A stretch of DNA of 64,000 nt, taken from positions 10,965,160 through 11,029,159 of the forward strand of contig JAQFVV010012398.1 in the NCBI GenBank assembly GCA_028023455.1, written 5' to 3'. The notes beneath the pieces are model-generated. The model saw only the letters and a program-made list of their open reading frames with translations, was not told the origin of the DNA and made no database searches. Positions within the stretch are counted from its first letter, which is position 1. Every line of letters begins with the position of its first letter. The translations under genes and the position numbers were made by a program. Origin of the DNA: Epiperipatus broadwayi (lineage: Eukaryota > Onychophora > Udeonychophora > Euonychophora > Peripatidae). Positions 24,250-37,474 of the stretch are shown here, piece after piece.

Positions 24250-25590
24250 CCAAAGTCCTAATCCCTTTTTCTCTATTAATACTAGGCCTTATTCTTTTAA
24301 TTAACAATGATTCTCTTATCTTCCTGTCCCTTCTGTGTTTCGTGGGCTGGTTTATATTCATCACAAAGCCTGTCTTTAAATTTTTGTATTGCTTTCTATC
24401 TTTTTTAAAAAAGTTATGAGTCATATTCAGTTTATTAATGGCTGCTAATAAATGAATTCATAAAGATAGAAATACTTTAAACAAATTTTTATATACAATT
24501 TTAAATATTTTAATTTTATTAAATGTTTCTGTATAAATTAATAATTTAAAATCAGAATAGTAAAAAGGATCACTGAAAGAAAAAAAAACAAACAAACATG
24601 AAAAGCAAGAATAGAAAATATAACTTGAAATAAATAAGTGAAAATATAAGTTTCCAAAAAGTAAAACACTATTTTAAAAATATTTGGCATATATAACTAA
24701 TTGTATGAATGTATATTTCATAATATATGTAGGTAAAACAAACTGAAATATACATTATCAATAAGATAATATATATATGTTATTAGAATCATTTAAAGAA
24801 AAAAAGGCTGAGCAAATACATTTTTTAAAAAAAAAAAAAAACAATAGTTATAATAAAAAAATTATTAAAGAGGTAATTCATGCAATAATTCGAAAAACTT
24901 TTCACAAATTGCAAAATCAACATTTTAAATTTTTATTATTCAAATAATTTAAACTAAAAAAGAACTTTTCTATTTTCTCTTTTTATAATAAAGATATTTG
25001 CAGTCATAAAAATAATTACAAGTCAGTAAGGTTTAATGTACTTTTTTAAAAAAATAAATCCATTCAAAATCAAAAATAACGCAAAAACTTTTATAAGAAG
25101 CTTTTTTTTTTTCTATTCCAATCAAAATATAATAAAACTTCTCATTTCTAATGCTATCTGAATAGCCAAATAAACCGTAAGTAATAATGGTAGAAAAAGA
25201 AATCACATAAGTGTAGTTAAAAAATTCATAACTCTTAATACTAATATAATTATAATTAATATAATGAAAATACTAATGACCAACCCCTCTCTTCAGAATA
25301 TATATATATATAAAGTGATTAAAATATAAACATAATATTACTTATTTACATATTTATATTAAGATATTTTAATACAAACCAACTAAATGCCTTTCCAAAA
25401 GATAGTTTTCAATGGAATAAATTGCTAATAGGAATGACAGTATCATAATTACATGTTCTCTGCTGAATAACTAGTGAATTTTATACATTTTCTGAATCAT
25501 GGTCTCTATTTTCCTTAAATAATCCATTCCAATGTGGCCTGATAATTTCATCCTTTACCTATTTTTTTTTTTTGTTTATTGTGAAAACAT
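24250..25590. other. Non-coding stretch
   Basis: Nothing recognisable: AT-rich sequence with A-runs and short TA repeats. A 60-codon minus-strand open stretch at 24242-24424 is Lys/Arg-rich and probably chance. Confidence 0.5.
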
Positions 25591-25594
25591 TTAA

Positions 25595-25672
25595 TGATAG
25601 ATGATGAAAATAGTCCATATTTTCACATCAAATATACCATTAACACAAACCTTCAGGCAAATATGTAAATTA
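25595..25672. repeat. Dispersed module (Family X), fragment E
   Basis: GATGATGAAAATAGTCCATAT and the later ACACAAACCTTCAGGCAAA match the right half of the copies at 36340-36420 and 54150-54192. The left half is absent. Confidence 0.45.
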
Positions 25673-25900
25673 TGTGTCTTAATTTCTCTGTTTATAAATA
25701 TTATAAGTAAGTAGGCAATGCATATATCAAAAACAAATGATAATGCTTGATAATTGTTGATGGTAGATTGCTAATAATTGTCACAGTCACACTATCTGAA
25801 TTTCAGGAATATAACTTTAATTTTAATGAGCATTTATTAAAAGACATCTTAAATGTTGTTGTTTTTTAATTTGAAATGTTTTATTTCCATTTATTTATTT

Positions 25901-26757
25901 ATTAGTAATATAAATGTTCGGACATTTATACATAAAAGGCCACTGTATATATATATCTAAACTCTTTTTTTCATGCTTAGCATGCTTTTGATAAATTATA
26001 TATCATATTTATAGCTCATTCATTTGTATAGTGTTCATGATTCATAGGTATACTTGATTATTTTATTCATTATTTTGATTCATTTAAATTTGTTGTTTTA
26101 TTATTCAGAAATATTTAAATTTCTTCTTAGTATCCACTCTTTGATAGATGGGTGCTAGTTTTTTTTTTTTTATGACAAAGCAATCTTTAGCAACCTTTCA
26201 TCTTCTGTATTCTTTTTCAGTATATACAATTTCTGCTTTTGTCAGATTAAGTTTATGGCCTTGCTGTTGCTCATGATCTATAAATAGAGAGAGATATTTG
26301 GAGCTTTTTATGGCTCTATTACACAAATATTCATGTTGGCCATTAATATTCCTCTATGTTTATAGATCATGAGTAACAGCAAGACCATAAGTTTGACCTG
26401 ACAAAGCTGAAATTGTATGCACTGAAAGAGAAGACAGAAAATGAAAGGTTAAAGACACTTTGATAATAGCTAATGATTGATTTGCCATAAACAAAAAAAA
26501 AAAAAAGACTAGCACCCCCCTATCAAAGAAGTGTGTGCTATGAAGAAATTGAAATATTTCTGAATAATGAAACAACAAATTTAAATGAATTTAAATAATG
26601 AAGAAAACCAAGTATACCTACTAGCCATGAACACTACAAATGAGTAATCTATGAATACATGTAATATATCAAAAGCATGCTAAACATGAATAAAAGTGTT
26701 TAGATATATATATATGGTTTCCTTTTCTGTATAAATGTCCACGCATTTATATTACTA
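25901..26757. repeat. Large inverted repeat, about 390-bp arms
   Basis: Left arm 25901-26284 and right arm 26358-26757 are reverse complements with moderate divergence around a spacer of about 73 bp. Matching landmarks, left versus complement of right, include ATTAGTAATATAAATG, TTTAGCATGCTTTTGATA-like words, CATTTAAATTTGTTGTTT, TTATTCAGAAATATTT, GGTGCTAGT followed by a T-run, CATACAATTTC-like words and CATGATCTATAAA. There is no terminal consensus or clear target duplication. A 72-codon minus-strand frame in the right arm is interrupted in the left arm and matches no family I recognise. Confidence 0.9.
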
Positions 26758-26759
26758 TT

Positions 26760-29485
26760 ACATTCACTCAGAAAAGATATGTTTTGGAATTATTTAATTA
26801 TTCTAATATGTGTATACACTACAATAATTTGTCGAACCAATTTTTATTAATATAATTTATTAATTGCTATAAAAATGATGCATATTAAGTGGAGTATAAT
26901 TGTGAAACTGTATTATTGTATTAGTTGTGTAACTCAATACAGCAAATTGATTAAATAAATAGCTTTTCCTTTAAAAACTCCATGAAAAAATACATTAACT
27001 AAACATGAAATTTTTATGAACAAATTTAAATAAGCAGAGACCACACATCGGTCTTATTAACTCACATTTATAACATCAGTTAACAAACACAAAAATATTA
27101 ACTAGTGTAACAGTGTTATTTTGCAAATAAAATTCTGTTGGAAGTCATAAAGTATGAAAGGAAGTTAATGCAAATTTCATAAAGTTAATAAAAAAATATA
27201 TTAAATCTATTGAAGTTCAGAGAATCAAATTGGAATTAATTAATGTTTAAAGATGAATGATGATTATATTCATTGAAAATGAAAGAACAAAACTTGAAAT
27301 AAATCAAGTATGATTAGAAGAAATCAATACTTATTAAAAAAATCTAGTAAATATTATGAAATTATATAATCAAAACATATCCTGAAATGGTTATATAGAC
27401 TGCAACATAGATTTAAGTGTGCTTCTGCTGCATTAATGTGTTAAAAGAAAGATATTTCATCATAACTATTTCACTTAAATTAATTGTATAAAGAGCTATT
27501 ATTCTGCCAAATTTATTGATAAAAACGATTGAAACATTTCACTTAAAAAGATTCCTTCAATTCAGAGAAGATCAAAACAATAACTGTGATTTTCAGTTTA
27601 TTGGACATGATAACATTGATTTTAATATTGTAAGTACACATCATTGAAGGAACAGGCATGTGAAGCAAATGAATATAATACCAAGCACATTGTAAAATAT
27701 TGTGACATTAATTGCTTTAATTGGGAAGATATGGCTGAAAAGAAATAAAGAGATGTGATTAAGAAAAAAGTTTAAAAATTACAGAAATAAAAGTTTATCA
27801 CAAAAAATTTAAAAAAAAGTAAAAGGCAGTGTAGCAACATGTCAAACTGGCTTTGGATTTGCCATGTGACATACATGAATGTATTTGTGGTTCCTGATTT
27901 AGCTAATATAATCATAAACAAAACTAATGTTAACTTTTTTTGTTTTGCTCATCTTTTTTATTTATTTTATCTTTTACATTTATTTTTTGGAATTATAATG
28001 GCAATACTCATTCACAAATGGCTGTTAATGAATGAATCCATTGACTAATAATAATAGCAAAATACAGTAAATAATGCAGATGCAATATGACAAAATCTCT
28101 TGTGTATAGTAGATGACTTTAGAGGTGAGAAAAGATAATTCTTGAAGGAAAAAAAAACAATCAATGAAAAAATATAAAAATCATTTTTATGATAAATGAC
28201 AATGGGTTATATTCATAACATACCTATCATCTTTCTTTCATTTTCTACACTAAAATCTAAAATGGAATAAAGTCAAATGATTTAATAATTCAATAAGTTA
28301 AAAAAATATTGTCTTATTCAGGAATATTTCATAATTACGATTCCAAAATAAGATTTTTAACTAATTTCACAAATGTGAATGGAATGTATATGACTTAAAA
28401 ATTGATATCCTCATTGACAGTATCTTGTAAGCAAGATGGAATGAGATATACAAATCTAAAAATAAACCATATGTTATACTATCTCTAGAAAAATAAAACA
28501 CTTTCCAATATTTAACACTGTTGTTCTTGTTTGGATTTTAAAACATATTTTACTGCTACTTTAGCTACAGATTTATTCTGACTATTAGAATGAAGACAAT
28601 AGAACAACATTGCAGTATCTTAAATATAAAGACTTAGATATCGAAATATTTAAATTTGTCTCTTTTTAAATTAGTTTGAAAATTTTCATTAATCGTTAAA
28701 TCAATATTTGTGTGGTTCAGTGAAGAAGTAGAGTGGCAGACTCAAAAGCTAAAAATTCCTGGATAAATTATCAACTAAATAAAGTAAAAAAAAAAAAAGA
28801 TAAGTTTGATCAATTAAGCATTGATTCTGATGTGCCATGATCAGAACAACAAACAATACAATTAATAATCAAAAATCATAACTTATCTCCATGATTAAAT
28901 AAAAAATATTCTCACTAACAATTTAGCAATTAAGTGCCAACTAAATCAGAGCTTTGGAGTGGAATTCCTAAATAAGCATATAATTTTTAAAACAAATCAC
29001 CCCTTTGCAATATGGAGTAAGATAAAATATTCTGAGAGTTGTGTAACTTATTCCAAAAATACTCTATGCAAAGTCAAATCATAAAAAGTAACATTAAGAT
29101 AAAGCTGATGCATATACTGTATCAATATACATTGCTTTAATTATATACTATTCAAAAAAAAGTAAATAAAAAATTAAAACATTAAGATTCATAAATTTTA
29201 TGACATAGCAACAACCAATCTTGAAACAGATCACATTTATTAATAATTTTTCTTTGTATTAAGTTTAAAATGTACACAGTTGATTCTTTGTTTTGATATA
29301 ATACAGCATTTGCATAATAAATGTTTTTTCTACACACAAAAAAAATATTGTATAAAATTTAATAATGATTTATTGTATTACATCAGAAAGCTTAAAGTTT
29401 AAAGAATTTAATCAAGAATATGATATGGCGGGAACTTATATAGACTTAAGCACATCAAAAATAACTAGAAAGGCAATTGTCTGCT
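26760..29485. other. Non-coding stretch
   Basis: No gene or element was recognised. The sequence is AT-rich, with a (TA)4 run near 26703 and an A-run at about 28786-28797. Confidence 0.5.
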
Positions 29486-29489
29486 GATG

Positions 29490-31165
29490 TTTCCATATGA
29501 AAAAAAAAATGTTGAACGAAAAGGATATCACCCAGAGCATGTTTAATTGTGCTAAAAATCTGATGGATATAGAAAAAAACCTCCCTGGAATTTTCCTTCC
29601 CTCTCTCAATAAAAACTTCAATGTATTTGCATATATAGATGACATCATGGTTGTGCTTCCCACCATTAAATACCTTCTTCATCTCATGAACATATTAAAC
29701 AGAAATACAGCGAAACTTGGCCTACAAATAAATTTTAACAAATCTTCCATCTGGAAGATAATGTCTGGTAATCAAATTAACTCTCCCTTTTCTGCAAAAC
29801 CCCAAAGATACCTAGGTTTTCCAATCTACAAAACTCCAACTGCAATGGCAAGAGAGATTCAAGATGCAATCCTCCATTCAACTGAAGCCATCACCACTTC
29901 ACTCTCTAGAGTATACCTTTCATTATATGGAAAGGTTGGCCTCCTCAACATGATCATAATGCCAAAAATCTCATATTATCTTCCATTCATTAAGATGTCT
30001 AAACAGTTTCAAAATAAAATTAACCGATTATGCACCAAACTTCTCTGGAGAGGAAGGACAGTTGCTATTAGCTTGCGAGGTATCCAACGACCACGCAGGT
30101 TCAATGGATTGTCATTCCACTCAATACAAGCAATCATTTTACAGAAAACCCACAACACTCTACATAATCTGATCCTCTCCTGCGGATACTCTAACATTAT
30201 TAAAAAAATTACACTGACAGATCGTCCTCCACCCTCTTCCAGTTCATGGATAGCATCCCTAATACAACAACTACAACTTTATAACCCGATAATACCCTTT
30301 AACCTTAACCAAAAAAATCACCTTATGGGAAGCATACAATATAATCAATTATAATCAACAACCCATTAAAACCAGCCTAAAAGTAACCAATCAAAGACTC
30401 ATTACACACTTCAAAAGATGGAGTCTGGAACCCAAATTCCTTGACTTCATCATTAAAATAAATCTTAATGCGCTACCCACGAATTGGTTTCTTTATCACC
30501 GAAGAGGTTTTACCAGCATTGACCCTATATGTGGTCTGTGTGCTCGTGAAGATGGAACCATAGACCATATTATACACCGGTGTCCAAGTCTTAAAACTCT
30601 GAAAGATATAATTATAATCAATTCCAACATAAGACCTGACATGATTTTCTCACTTGAAAATGCCATTCATAATGGTTTTTTTTCAATAATAAGGCTTTCT
30701 ACCTTTGTCCTTTATTCCATATGGATAGTGAAATGCAAAAGTCTCATGGAATTACCCCCCCCACACAAATCATACCATTGTTTTATCAAACGCTCAAAAA
30801 AATCAAGAAACATGACCAGCTCCTTGCCTCCAGTAAAGTCTTTGCTGACACCTGGTCTTTAATTGCTCTTTCCTTTTCCTGATTATCAATTCCCACCTAC
30901 CCAGCATTATAGAATAGTCATTTATAAAAGAAAATATTCATGTCTATATTAAAAATTCTAATACCATTAAACAAGTTCTTAGAATCTCTTCACTATACCT
31001 AACCACATAAGAGTATAACATTGTGCTCTCATAACATAATCTAGCCAGATGACATATAGAACATTATATAATCATATTATTATACAATTTATTCATTTAT
31101 TTATCCTTTATTAGTATGTAATCACTATTTATTGTTAATAAAATTTTTATTGAAATGAAAATCTG
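29490..31165 (+). mobile_element. 5'-truncated L1/Tx1-like LINE
   Basis: The element begins just upstream of the RT active site, as expected from 5' truncation during target-primed reverse transcription. It runs through the C-terminal part of ORF2 (29497-30862) and a 3' region of about 300 bp to a polyadenylation-like AATAAAATTTTTATTGAAA near 31136-31160. There is no endonuclease or N-terminal RT. It is better preserved than the other retroelements in the window, so it probably inserted more recently. Confidence 0.7.
29497..30862 (+). pseudogene. LINE ORF2 C-terminal part (RT and CCHC), one frameshift
   Basis: Frame 1 (29497-30354, 285 codons) contains the RT catalytic box FAYIDDIMVV (YIDD at 29632-29643). 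It continues with LGLQINFNKSSIWK, RYLGFPIYKTP and LSLYGKVGLLNMIIMPKISY, all typical of L1-clade RT and its thumb region, then LLWRGR. The reading frame then moves by one base at the A7 run near 30312-30318 and continues open to 30862 with ITLWEAYN, LPTNWFLYHRRG and the finger CGLCAREDGTIDHIIHRC (C-x2-C-x8-H-x4-C). Only this one lesion interrupts about 1.35 kb. YIDD instead of the common FADD/YADD is a conservative variant. It is plus strand, with no neighbouring ORF1. Confidence 0.88.
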
Positions 31166-31169
31166 ATTT

Positions 31170-32610
31170 TTCATTATTTATTTTATTTTAAAAAATAAAG
31201 AACCAGTATAATAACTTTTACTTTTTAAGTAATTATGAATGAGTATTTACATGTAATAAATATGTTATTATTAAGAACATTATTATTTTTGAAATTTTAT
31301 TTATATTCTAATCTTAATTTCTACATGCATACTAGGCACATAAAAGCATCTAAGTTATGTATAAGTGCATGTTCAAAAATACTATATTTGCAGTTTAATA
31401 AACAATCCATATTCTATGTAATCGAAGCTTATTAATAAAGCATGAGTTATTACACACAATGTACAAGATAAGTGAGGGAGTTTTATAAGAGATTTTAAGA
31501 CTCCACTATATCATTACATTTGCTAAAAACTATCTAACACATATATAAAATGATTTTTGATAATTTAAACCATAATATTTTATTTTTGGTATAATATTTT
31601 TTAAGCAACTTCAAGTATTTATTATCAGATGCAATGAAATATTTGGGGGGCAAATATTACTTATCATAAATATTCTTAATTTTATTATTGGACTACATAT
31701 ACATTGACATGGGTAGATATAGGTTTTATGTCATTTCCATGCTTAAAATTATTTTCTACTTATAGATAATTTGCTATTTTCATTTTTTTTTTTTTTTGTT
31801 TTTTCTGTACAAAGAATAGTTCATTTTGCCTTCTGTAAACAAAATTATCTATAAAAATGTTGGTCTTTTTTTAAATAATTTGATTTTTTAAATTTAACTA
31901 ACTGCATATATTATATATATATCCTTTTTTCTATTAGATTATAAAATATGTTACCTAAAACAAAATAATGACTATAAAATTTTCTACTGCCTGTGGTAAA
32001 CAGCTTATCTTATAGTTTTGATTTCAATACAATGTAAAAAGGCAACTTTGCAGTCTAAATTAATATCATTTCATTTTTGACATTCATTAATGTCACAGTT
32101 ACTTGTAATGAAAAAAATAATAATAAAGTTTGAATAAATTTCAAAAAAGTAATTGTCTTATAACTTCATCCCTGACATGACTAATGACTGAAACATTTAA
32201 GGATTCCCATGAATAAGGCATTAATTTTTTAAACTTTCAACAATATAGTTTCAAACTGGTATAGTCAAACTTGGGGGGGGGGGTCAAATTATTAAATCAT
32301 TTAGATTTCTGTTCAAGTTAAATATTTATGGAAAAAATCGAGGAAGACTGATGGATGGGCTGTGAAGATTTCTAAGAAACTTACTCTGCCACCATGATGC
32401 TCATTTTTATCTGTGACATTTGACTTTTCATGAAAATTCAGTAGCATTTATATTATTAATTATATTTTTCCATTGTACTAGTAATAGATATATATTTATA
32501 GCCATTTACTAACAATCATGTGCAAACAAATAAGGCCATTCTAATGCTATTCAGCATCCTAAGATTTACAAAAGTGAATTTATTAATAAACAACATATTT
32601 GTTATTCAAA
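31170..32610. other. Non-coding stretch
   Basis: Nothing recognisable apart from a long T-run near 31784-31797 and a G-run of about 10 near 32273-32282. Confidence 0.5.
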
Positions 32611-32621
32611 AATAAACAAAA

Positions 32622-32893
32622 CAAATAATGAAAATTACTTTTCACGTATAGAATGTGATAAACAAGGTAGCTAAAATTCAAAAGACATTAATCACAAAAA
32701 ACTATTTGCCAAGCACTTTCGGTACCATGTACCAGAATCATGATGACATAGCTAAATGAACTTAATATGTTGCCATGATTCTTGGTACATGGTACCGAAA
32801 GCACTTGGCAAATAGTTTTTTGTCATTAAGGTTTTTTGAATTTTAACTACTCTGTTTATCACATTTTATATGTGAAGAATAATTTTCATTATC
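32622..32893. repeat. Inverted repeat, about 120-bp arms, 28-bp loop
   Basis: Arms 32622-32743 and 32772-32893 are reverse complements with a few differences. Shared words include ATAATGAAAATTA, ATGTGATAAAC, AACTATTTGCCAAG, CTTTCGGTACCATGTACC and AATCATG. The arm contains a short perfect stem (GGTAC-ATG-GTACC) followed by GAAAG, a layout resembling hammerhead stem II plus GAAA, but the adjacent CUGANGA core is not present. There is no coding content. Confidence 0.9.
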
Positions 32894-33101
32894 TGACAGA
32901 GTTTTTGTATTATTTATTTATTATTTAAAACAAAAAAAAAACAAAAAATAAACAAAGACAAATAGTGTCATATATTCAAACCCACAGCAAGATGATGGGG
33001 GTAATTATATAACAAAAAAATATCACTAAATAGTCACTGATTCTTGGCTCTTAATTGAACAAAGCTTATAACTTACTCTGCATTGCATTCAGTTTCAATC
33101 C

Positions 33102-33120
33102 AGACACACACACACACACA
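33102..33120. repeat. (CA)n microsatellite
   Basis: Nine CA dinucleotides in a row, followed by TATAAAAATC. Confidence 0.9.
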
Positions 33121-33329
33121 TATAAAAATCAATAAAATTAAATCATTTACACCATTAACCCACTTAGCGATTGGCTATTTAGCGATATTTCACAATAGCA
33201 ATTATCATCAATTTATACCCACTACTTCAATTTACAATCGATTATTCACTATAACGATGAGGGAAATTTTTTTTTTTCATTTTTTTGGTAGCTATCTTCA
33301 ATTTTGCGTCACTGATGACATCAGAGAAT

Positions 33330-36230
33330 AGGTATTTTAAATTCATTTTACCCAAAAGCAAAAGTACATTACTGTAATATGTATTGTATTGGTCAAATGA
33401 CATCCACCACCTAAACTGCAAGTCGGATCCAAACTCAGTCGGTCCAAACTGAATTCAAACCCAACTCACTAGCTCAGATCAAATCAATGGATGACATAAG
33501 TCGACGGTACATGACTATGAGCCAAGAAACTAGCTCAATGGATGATGATGATTAATGAGACTCCTGATCTGACCCTAACAAAGTATAACAAAATAACTAA
33601 TGATATTTCTAAGTCAACTCATATATATATGTTCGGGTTGCCAATACAGACAGCGAGCATTAATATTCAATTGAATAAGAAAGAAAGTTAAAACCAAATG
33701 TGTTAATAAAATGTTTAATAATAATAATAATTTTGTTCAACTTTTAGATTATGATATAGATTGTCTCTAGTCTTTAAACAGAGTTTATAATTACAATAAG
33801 AATGGCAGTCCTTATTATATGCCAATATATTACACAATTCTATGGAGAATTATATATATCTATGCCCCGACGAGGAAATAAAGGTAGATAAAGGTATTTG
33901 GCTGTGACAAAAATTATGATTCAAATTCTAAAGGAAAGAATGTGAGATTTATTTTCACATTCGAAAATCAATTCACAAAGAGCAAGATACGTGTTTAGGG
34001 CATCTTTAATATTTAATAGGAAACTTAATTATAAATGAATATGAATTTGTTCGACTTTAATAAAATCAATTCATCACGATTTACGAGCATTAGAGCGGGC
34101 TTTACTGGAACTGAGAAGTAAACGGTACTGACGTCTTATGAGCTATAAAAAAATGAACATGAAAAATAATGGCTTGCTGGTGATTTAAGAAGGAGGATGG
34201 CTTGTGTTTTACAAGTCTTTAACGCCCTATGAAGGAGATGAGGAATACAAGGAAAACCAGGCTGGGTCATAGCCTTGAACCTTTGGTGTTCCAATTATAA
34301 TATGAGCAAGTGAGGAAGTGCTTTCTTCCTATGGAATTAAAGTAATAATAATATCACCGAGAACAAGCCTACAAAACAGGAGATGTCTTGCATCAGCAAC
34401 GTTCGGAGAAATTATGACTTCGTAATCATCATGGTTAATGAATAAAACCCATTTATATAAAGAATGCTCTACGTGATGACCTGATCAAGTTAGATTAAAG
34501 TCAAATATGCTTTAACAAAAAGTACTAATGCAATTATATAACTATGCCCCAAACATCATGCTCTCCCTGAATACTAATATAAAGTATAATGTTTAAATAA
34601 GAATATATTGACATTCATTCCTTTATTGACCATTTTGCGAAACATTTTAACATTATGAATATGTGTAAAATAAATAAAGTAGCCGGAGGCATATGTTAGA
34701 AACTGAGCAAATAATTTATTATTATTAGCCATTAATCAAAATAATAAAAATTGTATAAATTCTTCGACTCGATAATTAATAGAACTGTATTAAATTAGTT
34801 CTACTGGGCAAAAATTACTATAAAACTTAATATATTATTTTAAAAAGGTAAATGTAATGAAGGAAATTATTATCGAATCGAAGTTTTACTGGCATATAAT
34901 AAAAATAAATGACATTAATAATTATCTCAATATATAATAAGGTTAAATAAACGAACCACCATCGTAGAAAAGGAAAGTTAACAGATATTAAGTTTAAAGA
35001 CTAGAGATAGATAGAGAATTACTACACAATTTAAAATAGCATTAATAAAAGGACAATTTTACAGTAGATAGCTTAAAGATGTTTAACTTAAAGTTCAGAA
35101 CTGGCCAGGTTCAAAAGGAAAGATATTACCATTTCTTCCTTGGCTGGTTCCTGAGTTTCCACAGGGCAGAGTCCAGTTGGATGAAATGTAGGCGCGCATT
35201 TTGAAAATTATATGAATAGCATTTTGATTCTTTCGATTTTGGCAGTACGATTGGAATGGAAAAAGTTTAATTTAGCAGCCACATTGGGCCCAGTAATCAG
35301 ACTGCCGAAGTTTAGTTCCTCACCACGATGGAGACACTATTGAAATTTCATAATTTAACTAGCAGCTTCTTCTCTAATGAAATATATATGGCTTCTCTTA
35401 ATGAGGAATAATAGCTGCTTGGAAACTTTTTCTGGGCTATTTATACTGTCCTCTGATGCTTTAAGGCAAGTGCTTCTTTCATTATCAATCTTACAAAAAT
35501 TTACTAGTTGTTTTTAGATACATTCCTTCGATAAGGCTTTCAAACTCATTAACTTGAATTCATTTTCTAATTAGAAAATGAATTTTTAAAATCAGAAAAA
35601 TGATTTTAATTAGCAACCATCCTTACATTTTAAATACTTATCTTTTTCTAATTAATAAAAACTTTACCCATTGTTTTTGGAAAGGGACAATCCGTAAGCT
35701 TATCGAAAGAATGTATCTTTTAATCACTAAACATTTGAACAAACGATTTAAAGTAAAATAAAACATTCCCAATGCAATGAAACTTTAGAACGAATATGTA
35801 CATTTAAATATTTATAAATATATACGCACAATCCATGCAGTTATAATATATATATAAATTCATGAATAATTCTATCATGAATTTATTAATAGAAATGATT
35901 AATTTAAATCTCAAACGAGTTAGTTTTAACACACATTTATGTAATAGTTTTTCTTTAACGAAACTAGCGTGGACTGAACATATAAAGCCCCATTGCATCG
36001 GAAATTCAAGGTTAGCCCAAAGGTTTGAAGTGGGCTTAAGGTGAGATATCATGAAGCTAGGATCGAACTTAGATCCGACTGCTTCAGTATACAGGTAATG
36101 ACTTTGCTGTAATTGTATAGCACATACAATATTTTGTTCATAAATCACAATGTTAGTACTGCATTCAGTATTTTGATTATAAAACTATAAAGTTAAAATA
36201 TATATAATTACTGAATCTATAATATTGTGT
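33330..36230. other. Non-coding stretch of slightly higher GC
   Basis: No protein similarity is seen on either strand. Part of it (about 33620-35500) has more G+C and more CpG than its surroundings and few long homopolymers, so it could be an unrecognised element or ancient host sequence. At 36040-36125, minus strand, a box B-like AAGTTCGATCCTAG is present without a convincing box A, possibly a worn tRNA-derived SINE. Frames of 60-114 codons at 35804-36148 overlap on both strands and look like chance. Confidence 0.4.
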
Positions 36231-36234
36231 ACAT

Positions 36235-36420
36235 ATAAGTGTTGAATGTCTTTAGAAAAATTAAACTTTATTTAAATATAATGTACAGACTTGGATTATT
36301 TAAATAAAGTTTAATTTTTCTAGACACTCAACACTTACTTATATTAGATGATGAAAACAGTACAACTAAAATATTATCATCACAAACTTTTAGGAAAACA
36401 CTAAATACTAATATTAAATT
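36235..36420. repeat. Dispersed module (Family X), copy C, with internal inverted repeat
   Basis: The segments 36235-36280 and 36295-36339 are reverse complements: AAGTGTTGAATGTCTTTAG and TTAAACTTTATTTAAAT, then their complements. They are followed by TTAGATGATGAAAACAGT and CATCACAAACTTTTAGGAAAAC, the same tail as the copy at 54042-54192. The family therefore has a hairpin head and a CATCATCACAAAC tail. Confidence 0.75.
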
Positions 36421-36424
36421 GCGT

Positions 36425-37465
36425 GAGTGTGTTCCTTAATTATGTACACCAAGTGGTTTCAAATCAAAAGAAAAACAACATTTTAAAGTGAGAATGTTGA
36501 ATTAGAATAAAAATTTAAAAAGAAAAATGGATTGCATTTAAATTAAGTGTTAATGAATAATTTCTCTACATGAACGGGGGGCACTATTACATTAGTAAAA
36601 ATATACAGAAGAAAAATAAACTTAGCATATGTTTTAGAAAATTAGAACATTTTTTTTTTTCTTTTAAAATAAGTTGATTTTTTTTTCTAAAGTTGCCTGA
36701 TTTACAATAGACATTAAGCCTTTTCTTACTCTGGAGTACAGTAATAAGTCTTTATGTTCAATTAAATAATTTATAATTAAACATTGTTTTTTAATTTGAA
36801 TAATTTCACATAAATAATAGACATAAATGTACAGTACTGTAATGCAAATGTTTAAAAAATGCACTTCAGTATGGATTTTTTTTTTCAATACGATGAAAAA
36901 TTTCTGCGGGAGAATATAAAAACTCTTAAATTCAAATTTAGTTTCACTTTCTCTTTCTTTTTGCTGTACTGTACTTTTTAAACAGTGAAAATATGCTTTT
37001 TTTTCCTAGTGATATAAAACTTTTTTTTAGATACCATATTTAGTCATCATTGCCATGAAAAAATCAAAAAAATCTTTGAGCTTGAAAACCAATGTGGATA
37101 TTTTAGTCGTCGTCGACTGGAACCGACCAATTTTTTTCCCATAGACACCCATTATAAATACGTATTCTGTATATGATATTCTTGCTTAACGATGACTTTT
37201 GGAGGACCAATTGCCATCGCTAAGCGGGGTAAAGGTGTATTTTCATTTAACAACAAAATTTAAACATTGAGAAATCATTTCAAGATAAAAAGTTATTTCA
37301 AAAGTAAATTTCACTAATTATTTCTTAAAAACAAATCTACTACTTTCTAATCATCCAAGATTTGAAACAAAAAAAAACATAACTATGTATATAATAATAT
37401 TCAAAAAATATCTATTACCTATTTTTTATAAAATCCAGTTGCTACATTTAACTCCAACAGAAGAT
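36425..37465. other. Non-coding stretch with a possible element end
   Basis: No gene. Near 37180-37235 the phrase GCCATCGCTAAGCGGGGTAAA resembles, in reverse complement, CCACTTAGCGATTGGC at about 33160. The two could be ends of related elements, but no partner terminus was found. Confidence 0.35.
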
Positions 37466-37466
37466 T

Positions 37467-37474
37467 GTTAATGG
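37467..37474. repeat. Target-site duplication, left
   Basis: GTTAATGG lies immediately left of the foldback element and is repeated exactly at 38520-38527. Confidence 0.85.

Noticed and set aside
29436-29682. Minus-strand frames of 75-76 codons near the LINE start.
   Set aside because: They are the antisense of the RT-coding sequence.
33310-33330. CACTGATGACATCAGAG contains CTGATGA.
   Set aside because: CTGATGACATCAG is only a short palindrome; no GAAA or stem I follows.
33420-33560. Box A-like TAGCTCAATGGATGATG and box B-like words suggesting a tRNA or SINE.
   Set aside because: The boxes are in the wrong order or on opposite strands, and no cloverleaf forms.
35804-36148. 114-codon minus-strand frame as a gene.
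   Set aside because: It overlaps a 60-codon frame on the other strand and a tRNA-like relic, with no domain and no splice signals.
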